From the NCBI GenBank assembly GCA_916613615.1, contig OU744734.1, positions 33,612,301-33,676,300 on the forward strand: a stretch of DNA of 64,000 bases. The letters are read 5' to 3'. The notes under the pieces were generated by a model, which had not been told where the DNA came from, made no database searches, and saw only the letters and a program-made list of their open reading frames with translations. This document shows positions 27,239-38,218 of the stretch, piece after piece (position 1 is the stretch's first letter; each line of letters opens with the position of its first letter). Origin of the DNA: Steromphala cineraria. Its lineage: Eukaryota > Mollusca > Gastropoda > Trochida > Trochidae. A program made the translations under genes and the position numbers.

Positions 27239-27502
27239 CTACCTCTCACGTAGACATACAGCCTCCGAGCCCACACAGCCCGTCACCTCCTCCTGTAGAC
27301 AGAGAAGAAGATGGTAGTACTGACTGTGTTCTTGCCTCTCCAAAGGGGTGAGCTACTCTCGTACCCAAATCGGATGCCGTCGACGCCTCCTTCTCCTTCG
27401 TTGATGGTGTCTCATCATAACTAAGGTGCAGTCGCCGATATACTGTAGTTCTTGTCTGGTTTCAGAAACCAGAGCAACTACCAGGGCCATTTCATTTTCC
27501 AT
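27239..27502 (-). pseudogene. PIF/Harbinger transposase N-terminal fragment
   Basis: On the minus strand an ATG at 27502 opens a 49-codon frame ending in TAG at 27355-27353. The frame shows an Arg run followed by His-Pro-Ile-Trp-Val-Arg-Glu, the same order as the RRRRRxxWVRxW stretch near the N-terminus of HARBI1-like transposases. The in-frame stop sits where that family usually has Trp (TGG to TAG would explain it). Reading on, the frame stays open to 27239 and keeps a QYYHLLLxLQEE-like stretch as in the family. The DDE catalytic domain is absent. A TATAAAAAGG on the minus strand (27565-27556) lies about 55-65 bp upstream of the ATG. Confidence 0.5.
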
Positions 27503-27616
27503 CTTATTTGTATGCTAGTCAAACTCCGAATGCCATGATTGCAGCTGGTCGCAGTCCTTTTTATACTTTGGGCCCGATCTGTCGTGCTGATGATAAAGGC
27601 TGGTTGTGTTTTTTTT

Positions 27617-28277
27617 AGCTCATGAGGCCTGTAAGGCCCGTATAAGGCCCGATGGCCTCATGACATGGCTTGGTGTCCGGCCTCCATTCGTCCGTCCATC
27701 CGTAAACTTTGCGCATTGCCGACTTCTTCTCCAAAGGCATAAGGCATAGAGAGCTTAAACTTTGTGTACAGACTCCTTGCCTAGTGACGATTATGATCTT
27801 TAACTTTTTTAAACCTATAACCCCTAAAAAGTGTTTGTGAACCTTTGGATCCTATAGCCTACATTATCAAATGCAGATTTAGTAGCCTTCTTACTCAATG
27901 TTAGTTTGGTTCGTTGCAAGTTTTTACATTTTCTTTGGATGTTGGAGCAATTTACATACTTAATTTTAGAATCGGTGACCATGTGGGCTCTACTTAAACC
28001 TGTTTGTTATTTTTGTTTTTCTTCTTCTCCAGAAGAACAAGGCATAGAATGCTGAAAGGTTTTGAAGAGACTCCTGAACTAGACTATCTAAAATGCACAT
28101 TTGGTGACCCTGTGGCCCCTACTAAGTGGAGAGTCCCATTTGTCCATGTGTAACCAAATTTCTGAATCGTCTCGTCACTGGTGCTTAATAGACTTTATAG
28201 AAAATAAATATGTGTAAAAGGACAAAAATGGCTTTGATCTAAATCTGTTGAACACTTATAAAGGATTTTGTAGAGAG
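27617..28277 (-). mobile_element. Pearl-like 145-bp family, copy P1 (decayed, reverse)
   Basis: The terminus found on the right of copies P2 and P3 appears here at the left, inverted: AGCTCATGAGGCCTG, then GGTGTCCGGC, CGTCCGTCCATCCG and GTAAAC (27617-27709). Two decayed core units follow in reverse orientation (CTTCTTCTCC words near 27725 and 28020; ACTCCTTGCCTAGTGACGAT). The opposite terminus cannot be found; copy P2 begins at 28284. P1 is much more diverged than P2-P4. Confidence 0.6.
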
Positions 28278-28283
28278 AAAAAT

Positions 28284-28848
28284 AGAGCCAGTGGCTCTGT
28301 AGCTCATCAGGCTTCATATCAATTTTGCTTTAGGATGTGGCAAATGTGAAATTAGGTTAAAGGATGTGGCCCATGAGGCCCTTATTAGGGCCACAGGGCC
28401 AAAAACACTATCAATCATAATCCTCACTAGTCAAAGAGTATATTAACAAGGTTTCAGCTTTCTGGGCCTTTTGCCCCTGGAGAAGAAGATGAAAGTATGT
28501 TTTAAGGGCATGGCCCCTCTGGCCCTTGATAGGGGTCAATTGGCCACCAAAGCTACAATTTATAATCCTCACTAGTCAAGGAGTCTGTACACAAAGTGTC
28601 AGCTTTCTAGGCCTCATGGTTCTAGAGAAGAAGATGAAAATATGTTTTTAGGGTGTGGCCCCTGTTGACCTTATTAGGGACCACAGGGCCACCAAAGCTA
28701 CAATTTATAATCCTCACTAGTCCAGGAATCTGTACACAAGGTTTCAGCTTTCTAGGCCTTCTGGTTCAAAGTTTACGGACGGACGGACGGACGGATGGAC
28801 GGACGGACGCCGGACACCATGCCATGCCATAAGCCCATCAGATGAGCT
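28284..28848 (+). mobile_element. Pearl-like 145-bp family, copy P2
   Basis: This 565-bp element is flanked on each side by AAAAAT (28278-28283 and 28849-28854). The left end AGAGCCAGTGGCTCT is a small palindrome followed by GTAGCTCATCAGG. The core has roughly three ~145-bp units containing GGAGAAGAAGATGAAA, CACTAGTCAAGGAGTCTGTA and TTTCAGCTTTCTAGGCC. The core runs into (GGAC)n at 28770-28808, then GCCGGACACCATGCCATGCC and the right end GATGAGCT. The ends share an inverted TAGCTCATC core. No protein is encoded, so it must be mobilised in trans. Confidence 0.8.
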
Positions 28849-28854
28849 AAAAAT

Positions 28855-31075
28855 AGCGTTTTCGCAATTCTGAGTCTCTTCAATGACTTGCCAAACTTGT
28901 AACTGTTAGACGTTAGGTGTTACAAATATGTTACACAAACTGAATCTTAACTTATGTATATAATTTCAAAATTATCCGTTTTGTTTCAAAATGCTAGGAT
29001 GCCTCAAAGACGTTCCAAATGTCATGATATTTGCACTAGTAAACGCAGGTTAGTGAGCAAACTGTACATATGATAACTGGCATATAACCGTTAATACACT
29101 AAACGGATCAGATGCAAGCTAAGCAAGTTATCTCAGATGTGTCCCATGCAATTTATCAATATTGATTTGTGAATATGATTCAAGGCAAACAACACTAAGA
29201 AACTTTAAGTTTGGATTTTACTAAAGATCAACACTGTTTAACTTTACAAAAAGTTAACATCGAATTTCTATAGAGCTATAAATTATTTGGTCACATCTGT
29301 TTTACCATTTATATGTGTTGTTTTATTTTGATCAACTGAATAGAGTGTGAAATGATATGAAAATCAAAAATCAAAGTATGTGTTTATCCAATAATCCTCA
29401 CCATTACTTGAAAACAAAGCTTGCTATCTTAAAACTAGTTATTTTTTTATATGCTGTGCAGTTTTTTATGGTTATTTAGACGCGACCCAGACACTTAATG
29501 CAAGGTTACAAACAAAACCTATCATTTATGTCAAATTATTGTTGCAACCATTATTTAATATTGCGGATTTGGGAAACTGCATTTTACATTTCGCATGAAC
29601 GTGTTAGTGATTACCTATCCTTGGTTCATATTTTCGAGATTGTTTCCAATGTTTTATTTACTTATAAAATCATTTAGATAATACACAAATAACACTATTA
29701 TTTATTGTTGGCTCCAAAAGAAACCCTCACTTCAAAGAAATCCTTTAACCGTGAATGGATATTCAGTATAATACTTCTATTTCAAAACTCTTTTAATAGC
29801 AATCAAATTGAGACATATCTAGATGGAAAGAGTTTGTTTCTTTTATCCTGGTACATTAAAACCGATCCGACCTATTTTAAACGAATTGAATTAAAGTTTG
29901 TCAAAATCAACCGTGTTCTGAGTAGAGAGGAAAATACGATGCAAAGAGTTAGTACACCGCTAGGTAATATTTAAAAAAAAATTTATTCCTCGCAACACGA
30001 TTTAAATAAGATTGAACGAAATAGCACTTTGTAGGAGCCGCTAATCTGTCATCATAATGACCTTTCTAGCCTTTCTTTTGACTAGATAAGGATCTATTTG
30101 AATTAGATTCAGTGCATTAAACTCAGCTAAATTTTTATAAATACAAATTCTTTTTTAATTCCAGGTGCTTAATTTTTAGTTCATTTTGGATTTAGTGTTT
30201 CGAAATTATTGTCATCCGTAAACGTCTAAAATTTAACCCAACGCATGTTCATGTCTCAATGGAAGAAAAATAAAGTGATTTCAGGGTCATTTACGTACCA
30301 ACAAAATTTGATGTTATTTTATTCCAACTACCACCGATTGAGAAGGACGGGATAAGATAACCCCTTGTATCCATAATGAACCCAGACTGATCTGTGTTGT
30401 GTCCAAACTATAATAAACTATATAATTATGGAATTCTGAATTATGTATAAACCCTTGATAGCCTGATTATACAGCTGTCTATTGAATTGACATTCACAGT
30501 TTTCCTTTTATATACGTAACAAGTATATTCAAGGTTTGAATTTCGCATATGTATTTTTATTGAAATTGCTTTGTAGAGATGCATGGTAAAGCAAAGGCAA
30601 AAAGATGCTCATTGGGTTTCCTTAATGTGCAGGTGTTTTATTGTATTTTTATAGATATATTACATTTACTCTTGCAACTCTGTGAAGAGTCCGAAGACTA
30701 TTATGATCCGAAAAAAAAAAACCCGGACTGTGACGTCTTAGCGTTATTGATGTAACGTTACGTCAAGGACTTTTTATCAAATGTTTCAGTTTCGGTTTGT
30801 GAGAGTCGGTGTCCATGTATGTTTGTTTGTTTATTTCATTGCGTCTCTCTATCTGTATCAAAATATTGATCAATTAAATTGTCATGGTGTTGTGTTTGAA
30901 AGAAGTGAATCCGAGATAATGCATTTCCCAAGTTCCCTCACGGATACAATTACCATGTGACATACGCGATAAAATGATTACCTCACTAAAATTGGATTCA
31001 TTGGATATTTGACATCATTATAAGTATTACTGCGCTTAGTTAGAATTCAAAGTTCGAGGATTGTTCCATCGCTAA
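28855..31075. other. AT-rich sequence, nothing recognised
   Basis: The 89-codon frame 29705-29974 has no recognisable domain. No repeats are identified. Confidence 0.35.
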
Positions 31076-31079
31076 ACAA

Positions 31080-31108
31080 AAGTGGCGTTAAACTCCAACT
31101 CACTTACC
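31080..31108 (+). repeat. SINE 3' tail fragment
   Basis: AAGTGGCGTTAAACTCCAAC followed by TCACTTA matches the tail wording of the fragments near 6.36 and 42.16 kb. Confidence 0.45.
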
Positions 31109-34100
31109 AGCATTATGTGTTTGACAGGAAGAAATCCATACCTTTCTGCATCACGTGATTTACGCTGTTTGTGAATGTGACACGTGAAACAAATTAACAT
31201 GACATAAAATCTATATGATGTCTTTAAATATCGATCTTGCATGGGTACGGCATATTGAAATTAATCCTGAAAGATATCAACTGATTTCATATCATGCACG
31301 AGGGACTTCAATTTTTATATTCTGAAATGCAAGAATTGTGTCGAGAAAGCAAATAAAGGTCAGATTGCTGGTGCATTCTATTCACGTACTAGAGATTATT
31401 GAAACAATCAATAACTAATAACTAAGCATATGAGTGAAATCCGTGCATCCCGTGCAACCTTTTCTTTCTTATACAACATCTGCACAAGAAATCCCGATTG
31501 TAGCTCACGGACTCCACGTGCTAGATTTCATCACCCATCATGATGGAAGCACATGTATACATTTCCATCTTGTGAAAGTCATACGCAAATGAAAATATAA
31601 GTTGAATTGTAAATGCACTGTAACACTGGTGTATAGCTGTTGAAATTATCAAACAGTAACCTACATAAATATTTCGTGAATTTCATAATAAATTCATTTA
31701 GTATTGTCTAGAAATAGAAAGTGGGGATCATTTTCATTTCCAGACAAATCCCCCTGGACTATTGAAGACCAGAAATCTTCAGAAAGATACAAGACTCAAC
31801 AAGTTTAATAAACTTTGGATGGGAGTGCCATAGTAAAATAAATATCATAGTTTTTGGAAGAGGTCCAAATTGTACGTAGGAGACATGGGTTTGAGTTTCT
31901 TTGGACTTGTAGGGGGTAGTTGCTTAAAAAATTCATGTTTTATCAAATTGACGGATCTACACCATAATTATATAAATATCGAATAAATAATGCCACAATG
32001 AGGAGATTATTCAGAATCAAATTGCCCATATGTGCGTTGTCTTATCACTGCACAGTGTAAAATAAAATTTAGATTTTCTGATCAAACGAATGCATAATAT
32101 GCAATTTGCTAGTCATTGACGTAATAATGATAATGACAAAATTCAAGTTGTTATTTCACCTTTCCTATGAAAGTTACAGCTCGTTCGGAGATTGATTGAA
32201 ATGTGATGGTTGTAGACTAAGCGCAACATTGTGCAATTTTGTGAAATGTAATTTTAACGATATTCTGTTTCTTGTTTCTTGTCTAGTTTTTGTGTACTGC
32301 ATTTAACATGTTTGTACTGGTGCGGTATTCATATAAGCAAAGATTTGCTTGTTTACCAAACCAGATTCTTTTTTGGATAAAGATATGTTTAAACCATTGT
32401 GCAACATATCTATTAGATTTTCGTTTTGGGAATAAGAGACCTAAGGGTCGAAAGTCCACTGTTCGAATGATCCCCACTTTACATTACCATATTTGTAACA
32501 GTGTCATTTGAAATAACCAAATTAGTTTAGCGTACCGCTATCTAATGATTAAAGGCATACAACTTACAAGATAATTTTTGATTGTCAACAACGTATGGGC
32601 TTGCCTACGGTCGAACTTAACTTTGACCCAAAGTATAAAAAAGGAGTCATGTTTCGTAACGTATTATACAATCCGAAATGTACTTAAAACAATTCAATAA
32701 AGAAATGCAATGAGAAATTTGTTTCCAAATATTTTAGAAAACTGATAATGAAGCAGGTAATTATTAACAGCTGATCGAACAATTGCGAACTCTGAACACT
32801 GCGAGCGTCATTTGTGTAACGTCATGTGATCATTATGCGACACCTCTTAATTCTTGCCACCTTATCGCTGAAGTGCATTTGCAATTGAAAGGATAATTGA
32901 TACATATGCGTTTACACCAAGCAAATTCGAAAGTCTTCTTAATGCCTTGAAAGCGCCATTCTCTTATCTGTTGTAAAATCATGTATATTGCATAAGCCAA
33001 CACGTCATGGTTTCTATGAATACGCTCAGTCGGGTCGACTCCATGAATTATTCAAGGATTGACACATCGGTTGTCAATATCAGACAGGTTCTCGCATAAC
33101 TGCACGGGTTGCACGTGCTCAACTCGGATCAATAACAAAGACTTCACGCTTTGGTTGGCATTTTCAAGTTTTTTTAAAAGTTATTTTTCAAATTGAGATT
33201 TGTTTTCCTGAAATGGGAGATATGGGAGAGTTCATTCATTCATATTGTTATATATTGTTTTCGTTCCTGTGTGAATAACAGAAGAAACATATTAATTCAA
33301 AAGAAGCTTTCCATACTGTTAAGATGTTAAATTATGCAGGAGAATTATAACAGTTGTTAAAATAAACCTCATGTGGCCATGGTCATGGTTTCGCATGAGG
33401 CAAACGAGGTTAATGTGATACGAGTCACTTGACATACATGTAGCATGATATGCTTGATTGAGACTAGTACACAGTTAAGAATAAATCTTTGAATCTAAGA
33501 AAACATGAAATGATAGAGTGTTTTACATGGAGAAAAGTAGGATATAGTTTTGTTGTTTTGAAATTTATCCATTTTTCATCTGACAAATGAATGAATTCAA
33601 AAGGCTGTGGAAAGATTTACTTGTAGTGTATTTAAAGTGAAACAGACACTTGTTGAAGAATAAACGCATTTAAAATTTTTGGGTCCCAAAATAGAAAAGA
33701 AAGAAAGAAAATTTAATGTATTGAATAACACGTGAATTTATATAATAAATACTCACGAATGTACGCAAGTTTGTTTGTAACGCCCCCTTGAGTTCGAAAT
33801 ACTCAACCGTCTTCCTACCAACACATGTCTACATTTTCTTTATTACTTAATTTACATGTACGTCAATATGTTAACCCGCAAATGGCATAATATATTCCAA
33901 ATTTCACTTATCTTATCATTTTTTCTATTACGGAATTGATGTTGAAGATTCCATTATGTGACCTTGCTTTTCTTTTAAATTTAATTTTTTTTTACTTTCC
34001 CCAAAAATCTGAAAATTTAAGATACTCTAAAATTGTTCCTTAAACTGGCCCGGAAATGACTCAATGAACCCAATCCTGCAAGTATTTTCCTAAAATTGAC

Positions 34101-35150
34101 ATTTTTTACAGACATTTTTCCAGAATTATTAATGTCCCGATGTCTATGACGGATTTGGTAGTTATCTACAGGAGAATATGGCAATAAACAGTTATTTCAG
34201 TGAAATGATGTGGAACAGAACAAATGACAAACTAAATAGGATCCAGGAGAAAAGAGATACTATAAGTGATCAAAAGTACAAGGCGGCAAATAAACTGATT
34301 GATTAAAGTTGGGCAGGTGACAATAATTATCATCAACATGCGTTAAGAATAGATAACAATCCTAAAAGGTTCAAGGGGAGAACAGACAACAGTCAACAAA
34401 GTGATATGGAAGAGTTGCTGTGTCAAAGTTTTACGTCTGCTTCCACCTTTTCGCAGACGTGGGACCAACGTCTCAGTTATTACCAAAGATTAGGGATATA
34501 CCATTTAGAATAGGATATAGATAATATTATGGAACATAACCGATAAGCACCCTTGACATGTTCCAGGACTAAGCAAGTTCATTCAAGTAATCAACAGTTC
34601 AATTCTTGATTCAGGTGTATGTAGGCCATCGGCCCATAATACAATGTATTTATTATACAGCCACCATGAGGCTTCTTCGTAGCATATTTGCGTGGTAAAC
34701 ATTCACAGCCAAATTTCTTAATACATGAATGTTGTCGACAGACATCAAATTATTAAATTTATACATTGAGGGATGAGTGTAATAATGACGAGGAATATAT
34801 GATATACGGAGATGGTCATAGGCAGAACAAATAAGAAGGAAATGATATTCATCTTCAATAAAATCCTCCGTACAAATGTGACATCTACATCATATCTACC
34901 AGTTTCAATATTTAATTGACGAGAACTGCAACGAAATTGTGCAAGAGCAATACGGAATTTCTTGATATCTATACAGCTTAGATAAATCTCAGCACTCTCA
35001 ATGTTTATAATATGAATATGGACGGCAATGTCTGATTGATTCAGAGATGGTAGACAGCAGCAATCACTCTCGCTAATCAATGAAGTGTGAATGAATGGTG
35101 CTAGACGATAGGATGGTGCTAGATAGAGGAGGTGACAATAGAGAAAGTAT
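31109..35150. other. AT-rich region without recognised genes
   Basis: Short frames only (for example 32290-32511 and 34745-35080), none with a recognisable domain. Phased CACG/CGTG pairs occur at 31442/31451, 31506/31515 and 33103/33112. Confidence 0.35.
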
Positions 35151-35154
35151 TTAA

Positions 35155-35512
35155 AGGGGCAGTAGCACGTTTTTAGGGGAAATATAATGTGATGTCAGGA
35201 AAATGAAAATAAAAGGTTCCAATTGAAAGACAATGTATTTAAACTAAAGCAGTAATAAATAAAATAAATTATGTAAATTTCAGATGTGCAATTCCGTTTG
35301 CACAAAATGCATTAAACTTTTTTAAGGAATTCACAGAAAAATGGCCGAAAATTAACTTTATGTGAATCTTTATAATTTGGTCTCTGACTATGGATGATTG
35401 GTTTGATTTATGAGATTTTTGACACTATCAAAATAATACATTTGGCATTAACGTACAATTATTAGTGAAAAATTTAAAATATAAAATCTTCAAAAAATGT
35501 GCTTCTGCCCCT
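35155..35512 (-). mobile_element. TTAA-flanked MITE, copy 2 (inverted)
   Basis: A 358-bp element between TTAA at 35151-35154 and 35513-35516. The left end AGGGGCAGTAGCACGTTTTT is complementary to the right ends of copies 1 and 3, and the interior next to it (GTGATGTCAGGAAAATGAAA) matches the reverse complement of copy 1's right side. So this copy lies in the opposite orientation, 1.5 kb from copy 3. The overlapping + frame at 35465-35647 is not a gene. Confidence 0.85.
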
Positions 35513-35516
35513 TTAA

Positions 35517-37046
35517 AGAATGCAGCAAAAGGCAGGCGGATATCACTGAAGAGCAGAGGACAGATAGATTCTGTTGTTGTCCCGCCCAACTATTGCCCTT
35601 ACCGAAGATTTCATGCTTCAGCTATTTTAAGAAACAATGGCTTTTGAATCTCACCAGGCTAATATAAAGCATTTGAAGATGGGGGTAAAAACCCTTAAAA
35701 CATAAAATACACACATTTATTGCCAAGGTTTGCCCTTTTCTGCTCGCAAGAACTGCTCCGCTATGGGTCTGTAAATGTTACCACGTACTTTTTTCATTCA
35801 ATTTACATTTTTTACATCGCATTGAGTTAAAAAAAAGAGAACATGAAATAGATAAATATTGAAAATTAAACAAAGCATAACGGAACGTACTGAGATTACA
35901 TCTTAAAACATACTAAAGCTTGCCATAGAAACCTACATTTCGACTTCGAAATAATTTGCAGGCACGTTTTTCTCTGTTGTAAAATCATTTGTTTTTCGAG
36001 GGATTTTACAAAAACAAAAACATCGTCAGAAAAGTCAAAATCCAAATTGTTACAAACACACTGGTCAATAATCTACAAAAAACGTTTAATTTTTATATTT
36101 ATTTTCGTGAGTATTAAAGTATGCAAGTGTCCCAGGAAAGACCAGCCGCCAAATAACTGTGAAACAGGTCGAGAGGAGAGTGGTGCAATTAGTGCATGTA
36201 CTCAAACAGTGAGCAGACGACAATAATTGTGTGTATATTAGAAGAGAAGACTGCAATTGTATGTGTTAAATTGCAGTAAAGAGTAACAATCTGCAGTAAT
36301 TGCACGAGTTCGTCTTGCACTCAGCTCGGGGCCACGTTGACCCGACACATCTTGTATCAGCATATGTGTTTTTATCATTTTCTACTTGCCCTGAGATAAT
36401 AACCATTGCTAATCAAACTGAATGGTTTATTTTGTAGATGAGAAATTTAAAATATTCACTAACGGGAGACGATGACATTTTACTTGTCTTATAGATGTCA
36501 TTTTGTTCAGAGATGAAACAAAGTATAACTTGTTTACTTAAAAGGAGTTGGTATTTCATACTGCATTCACACATATATTAAATACGAGTATCGTTTTACA
36601 ATATTTGTTTAATGAAAAAATGTCATTTCGTAGAGAAAGCATTATGATCGAAAAAATGACACCAAATGGATATGTTTGATTGCATTCTCTTCGCACGTAA
36701 GGTGACTATATATAGAAGTTCAACATCCCATTGATGCCCCACGGCTGTAGATGAGCACTTGCATGCAGTTCTGTGAGACCGTTATTTACAACCGATGTTT
36801 CAACCGTTGCATAACACATTTCAGGATTTTTACCTGTTTTTAACAATAGAAAATCAAGAAGTGCTAGCCTACGCACTAAAATGTATTCATAAAAGCATAG
36901 AAATTCCTCTAACAGAGGCATTCGAAAGGTGTTTTGCTTATTTGATAAATGGACATTATTAATTTATGGTCTATGTTAGCTGTAGGGCCGAAATCTGGGT
37001 GGTTTGATGTGATTGATAACTCAATGTGCGAACAAATGGTCTTCAA
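35517..37046. other. AT-rich spacer between two MITE copies
   Basis: No recognisable gene. A TGCACGAGTTCGTCTTGCAC word (about 36301-36320) echoes the TGCACG motif seen elsewhere. Confidence 0.35.
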
Positions 37047-37403
37047 AGGGGCAGTAGCACGTTTTTTGACAATTTTATATTTTCAATTGTTTACTGATAA
37101 TTGTAAGTTAATGCTAAATGTATTACTTTGACAGCGTCAAAAATCTCCTAACTCAAACTAATCATCCACAGTCAGAGAACGAATTATAACGATTTACATA
37201 AAGTTCATTGGCCGCCATTTTTGTGTGAACACCTTTTATTCATTTTGTGTAAGAAAAAGATATCGCATGGCTGAACGTTACATTTCATGTTTGATTTATT
37301 ATTGCTTCTTTTAGTTTAATAACAATGTCTTTCATTTGGAAACATTTATTTTCAATATCACGACATCACCTCATATCCCACCTAAAAACGTGCTACTGCC
37401 CCT
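37047..37403 (+). mobile_element. TTAA-flanked MITE, copy 3
   Basis: A 357-bp element with left end AGGGGCAGTAGCACGTTTTT and right end AAAAACGTGCTACTGCCCCT, an almost perfect inverted pair. The right flank is TTAA (37404-37407); the left is TCAA (37043-37046), one change from TTAA. It is in the same orientation as copy 1 and ends only 32 bp before the next element. Confidence 0.88.
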
Positions 37404-37435
37404 TTAAAGGTACAAATGCAGTATAAGCTTACAAC

Positions 37436-38210
37436 GGTATCGTCTCAAAAGACAGAATTCCCAAAAGGCAGAACGCTTAAAACAATACTACTCGTGGTTG
37501 ACAAATGATGTGTAGCATGGCCTCCACCCTTTAAAATAATGGAATAACCCAGATAATAAGACAGAATTCCGGCCCAAAAGACAGAAAGAGATCATCATAA
37601 GATACAACATTTGTTTATGTTTTTCACGTGTTATATTATATGACATGAAACACCATTTCATTCACTTGACATGTTGTTGTCCCTATAACACATATATACA
37701 CACATAAGGTTTAAACATATTTATATTTCACAATATGAAATAAGGAACAACTGGACACAATATGCAATACAAACAGCAAAATATAATTGATGAAAATATC
37801 TTTGTAGTCAAACCAGTTTGTGTAAATCAGGCATTAGGTTGACGGAGATGCCTAAAGTATGCTGCAGTAAACATCATATCTGCTATAGACAAAAAACATG
37901 AGTAAATGCTATTCACAGAACGCAGGTAATTATGGACTGATGTTAAGATTTTAGGATATTGCTGTTTGTTCTATTAATTGAGGATTCATTTCCGTAAAAT
38001 ACTGTTTTAAAGGAATACATATTTTTCAGTCATGGTAGTTTCGACAAATAAAACAGATAATGAAGTGCGTCTTCATGAAAATGGCAACAATAACACCAAG
38101 GTATTTCAGATTAATGTCGGTTAAGATAGTTTAGATATTCTTGAGCGATACCGTGGTACATTTTATGTTCAATTCTGTCTTTTGGTAATTCTGTCTTATG
38201 GCACTGAACC
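37436..38210. mobile_element. 775-bp non-autonomous element with 8-bp target duplication
   Basis: CTTACAAC occurs immediately outside both ends (37428-37435 and 38211-38218). The ends are inverted repeats of about 38 bp with roughly 30 matches, both containing AAGACAGAATT and CCAAAAG; the GACAGAATT word is itself repeated in the ends. An 8-bp duplication points to hAT, though P and Merlin elements also make 8 bp. The right end also contains CAGTG close to its tip, as hAT ends often do. No transposase frame is present inside. Confidence 0.75.
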
Positions 38211-38218
38211 CTTACAAC

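Larger units (their letters stand above)
26490..27611. mobile_element. PIF/Harbinger-type transposon remnant
   Basis: A block rich in GCGA/TCGC words, unlike its AT-rich flanks, contains a minus-strand transposase N-terminus (27502-27239) and, divergently, a TATA box with a very short frame on the + strand. PIF/Harbinger elements carry two genes (a DDE transposase and a Myb-like protein), so a divergent pair would fit. A 13-bp inverted pair AATGGGGTCTTGG/CCAAGACCCCATT (26755-26767, 26877-26889) lies in the left part. Both outer ends are uncertain, and a pearl-like element abuts the right side at 27617. Confidence 0.45.
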
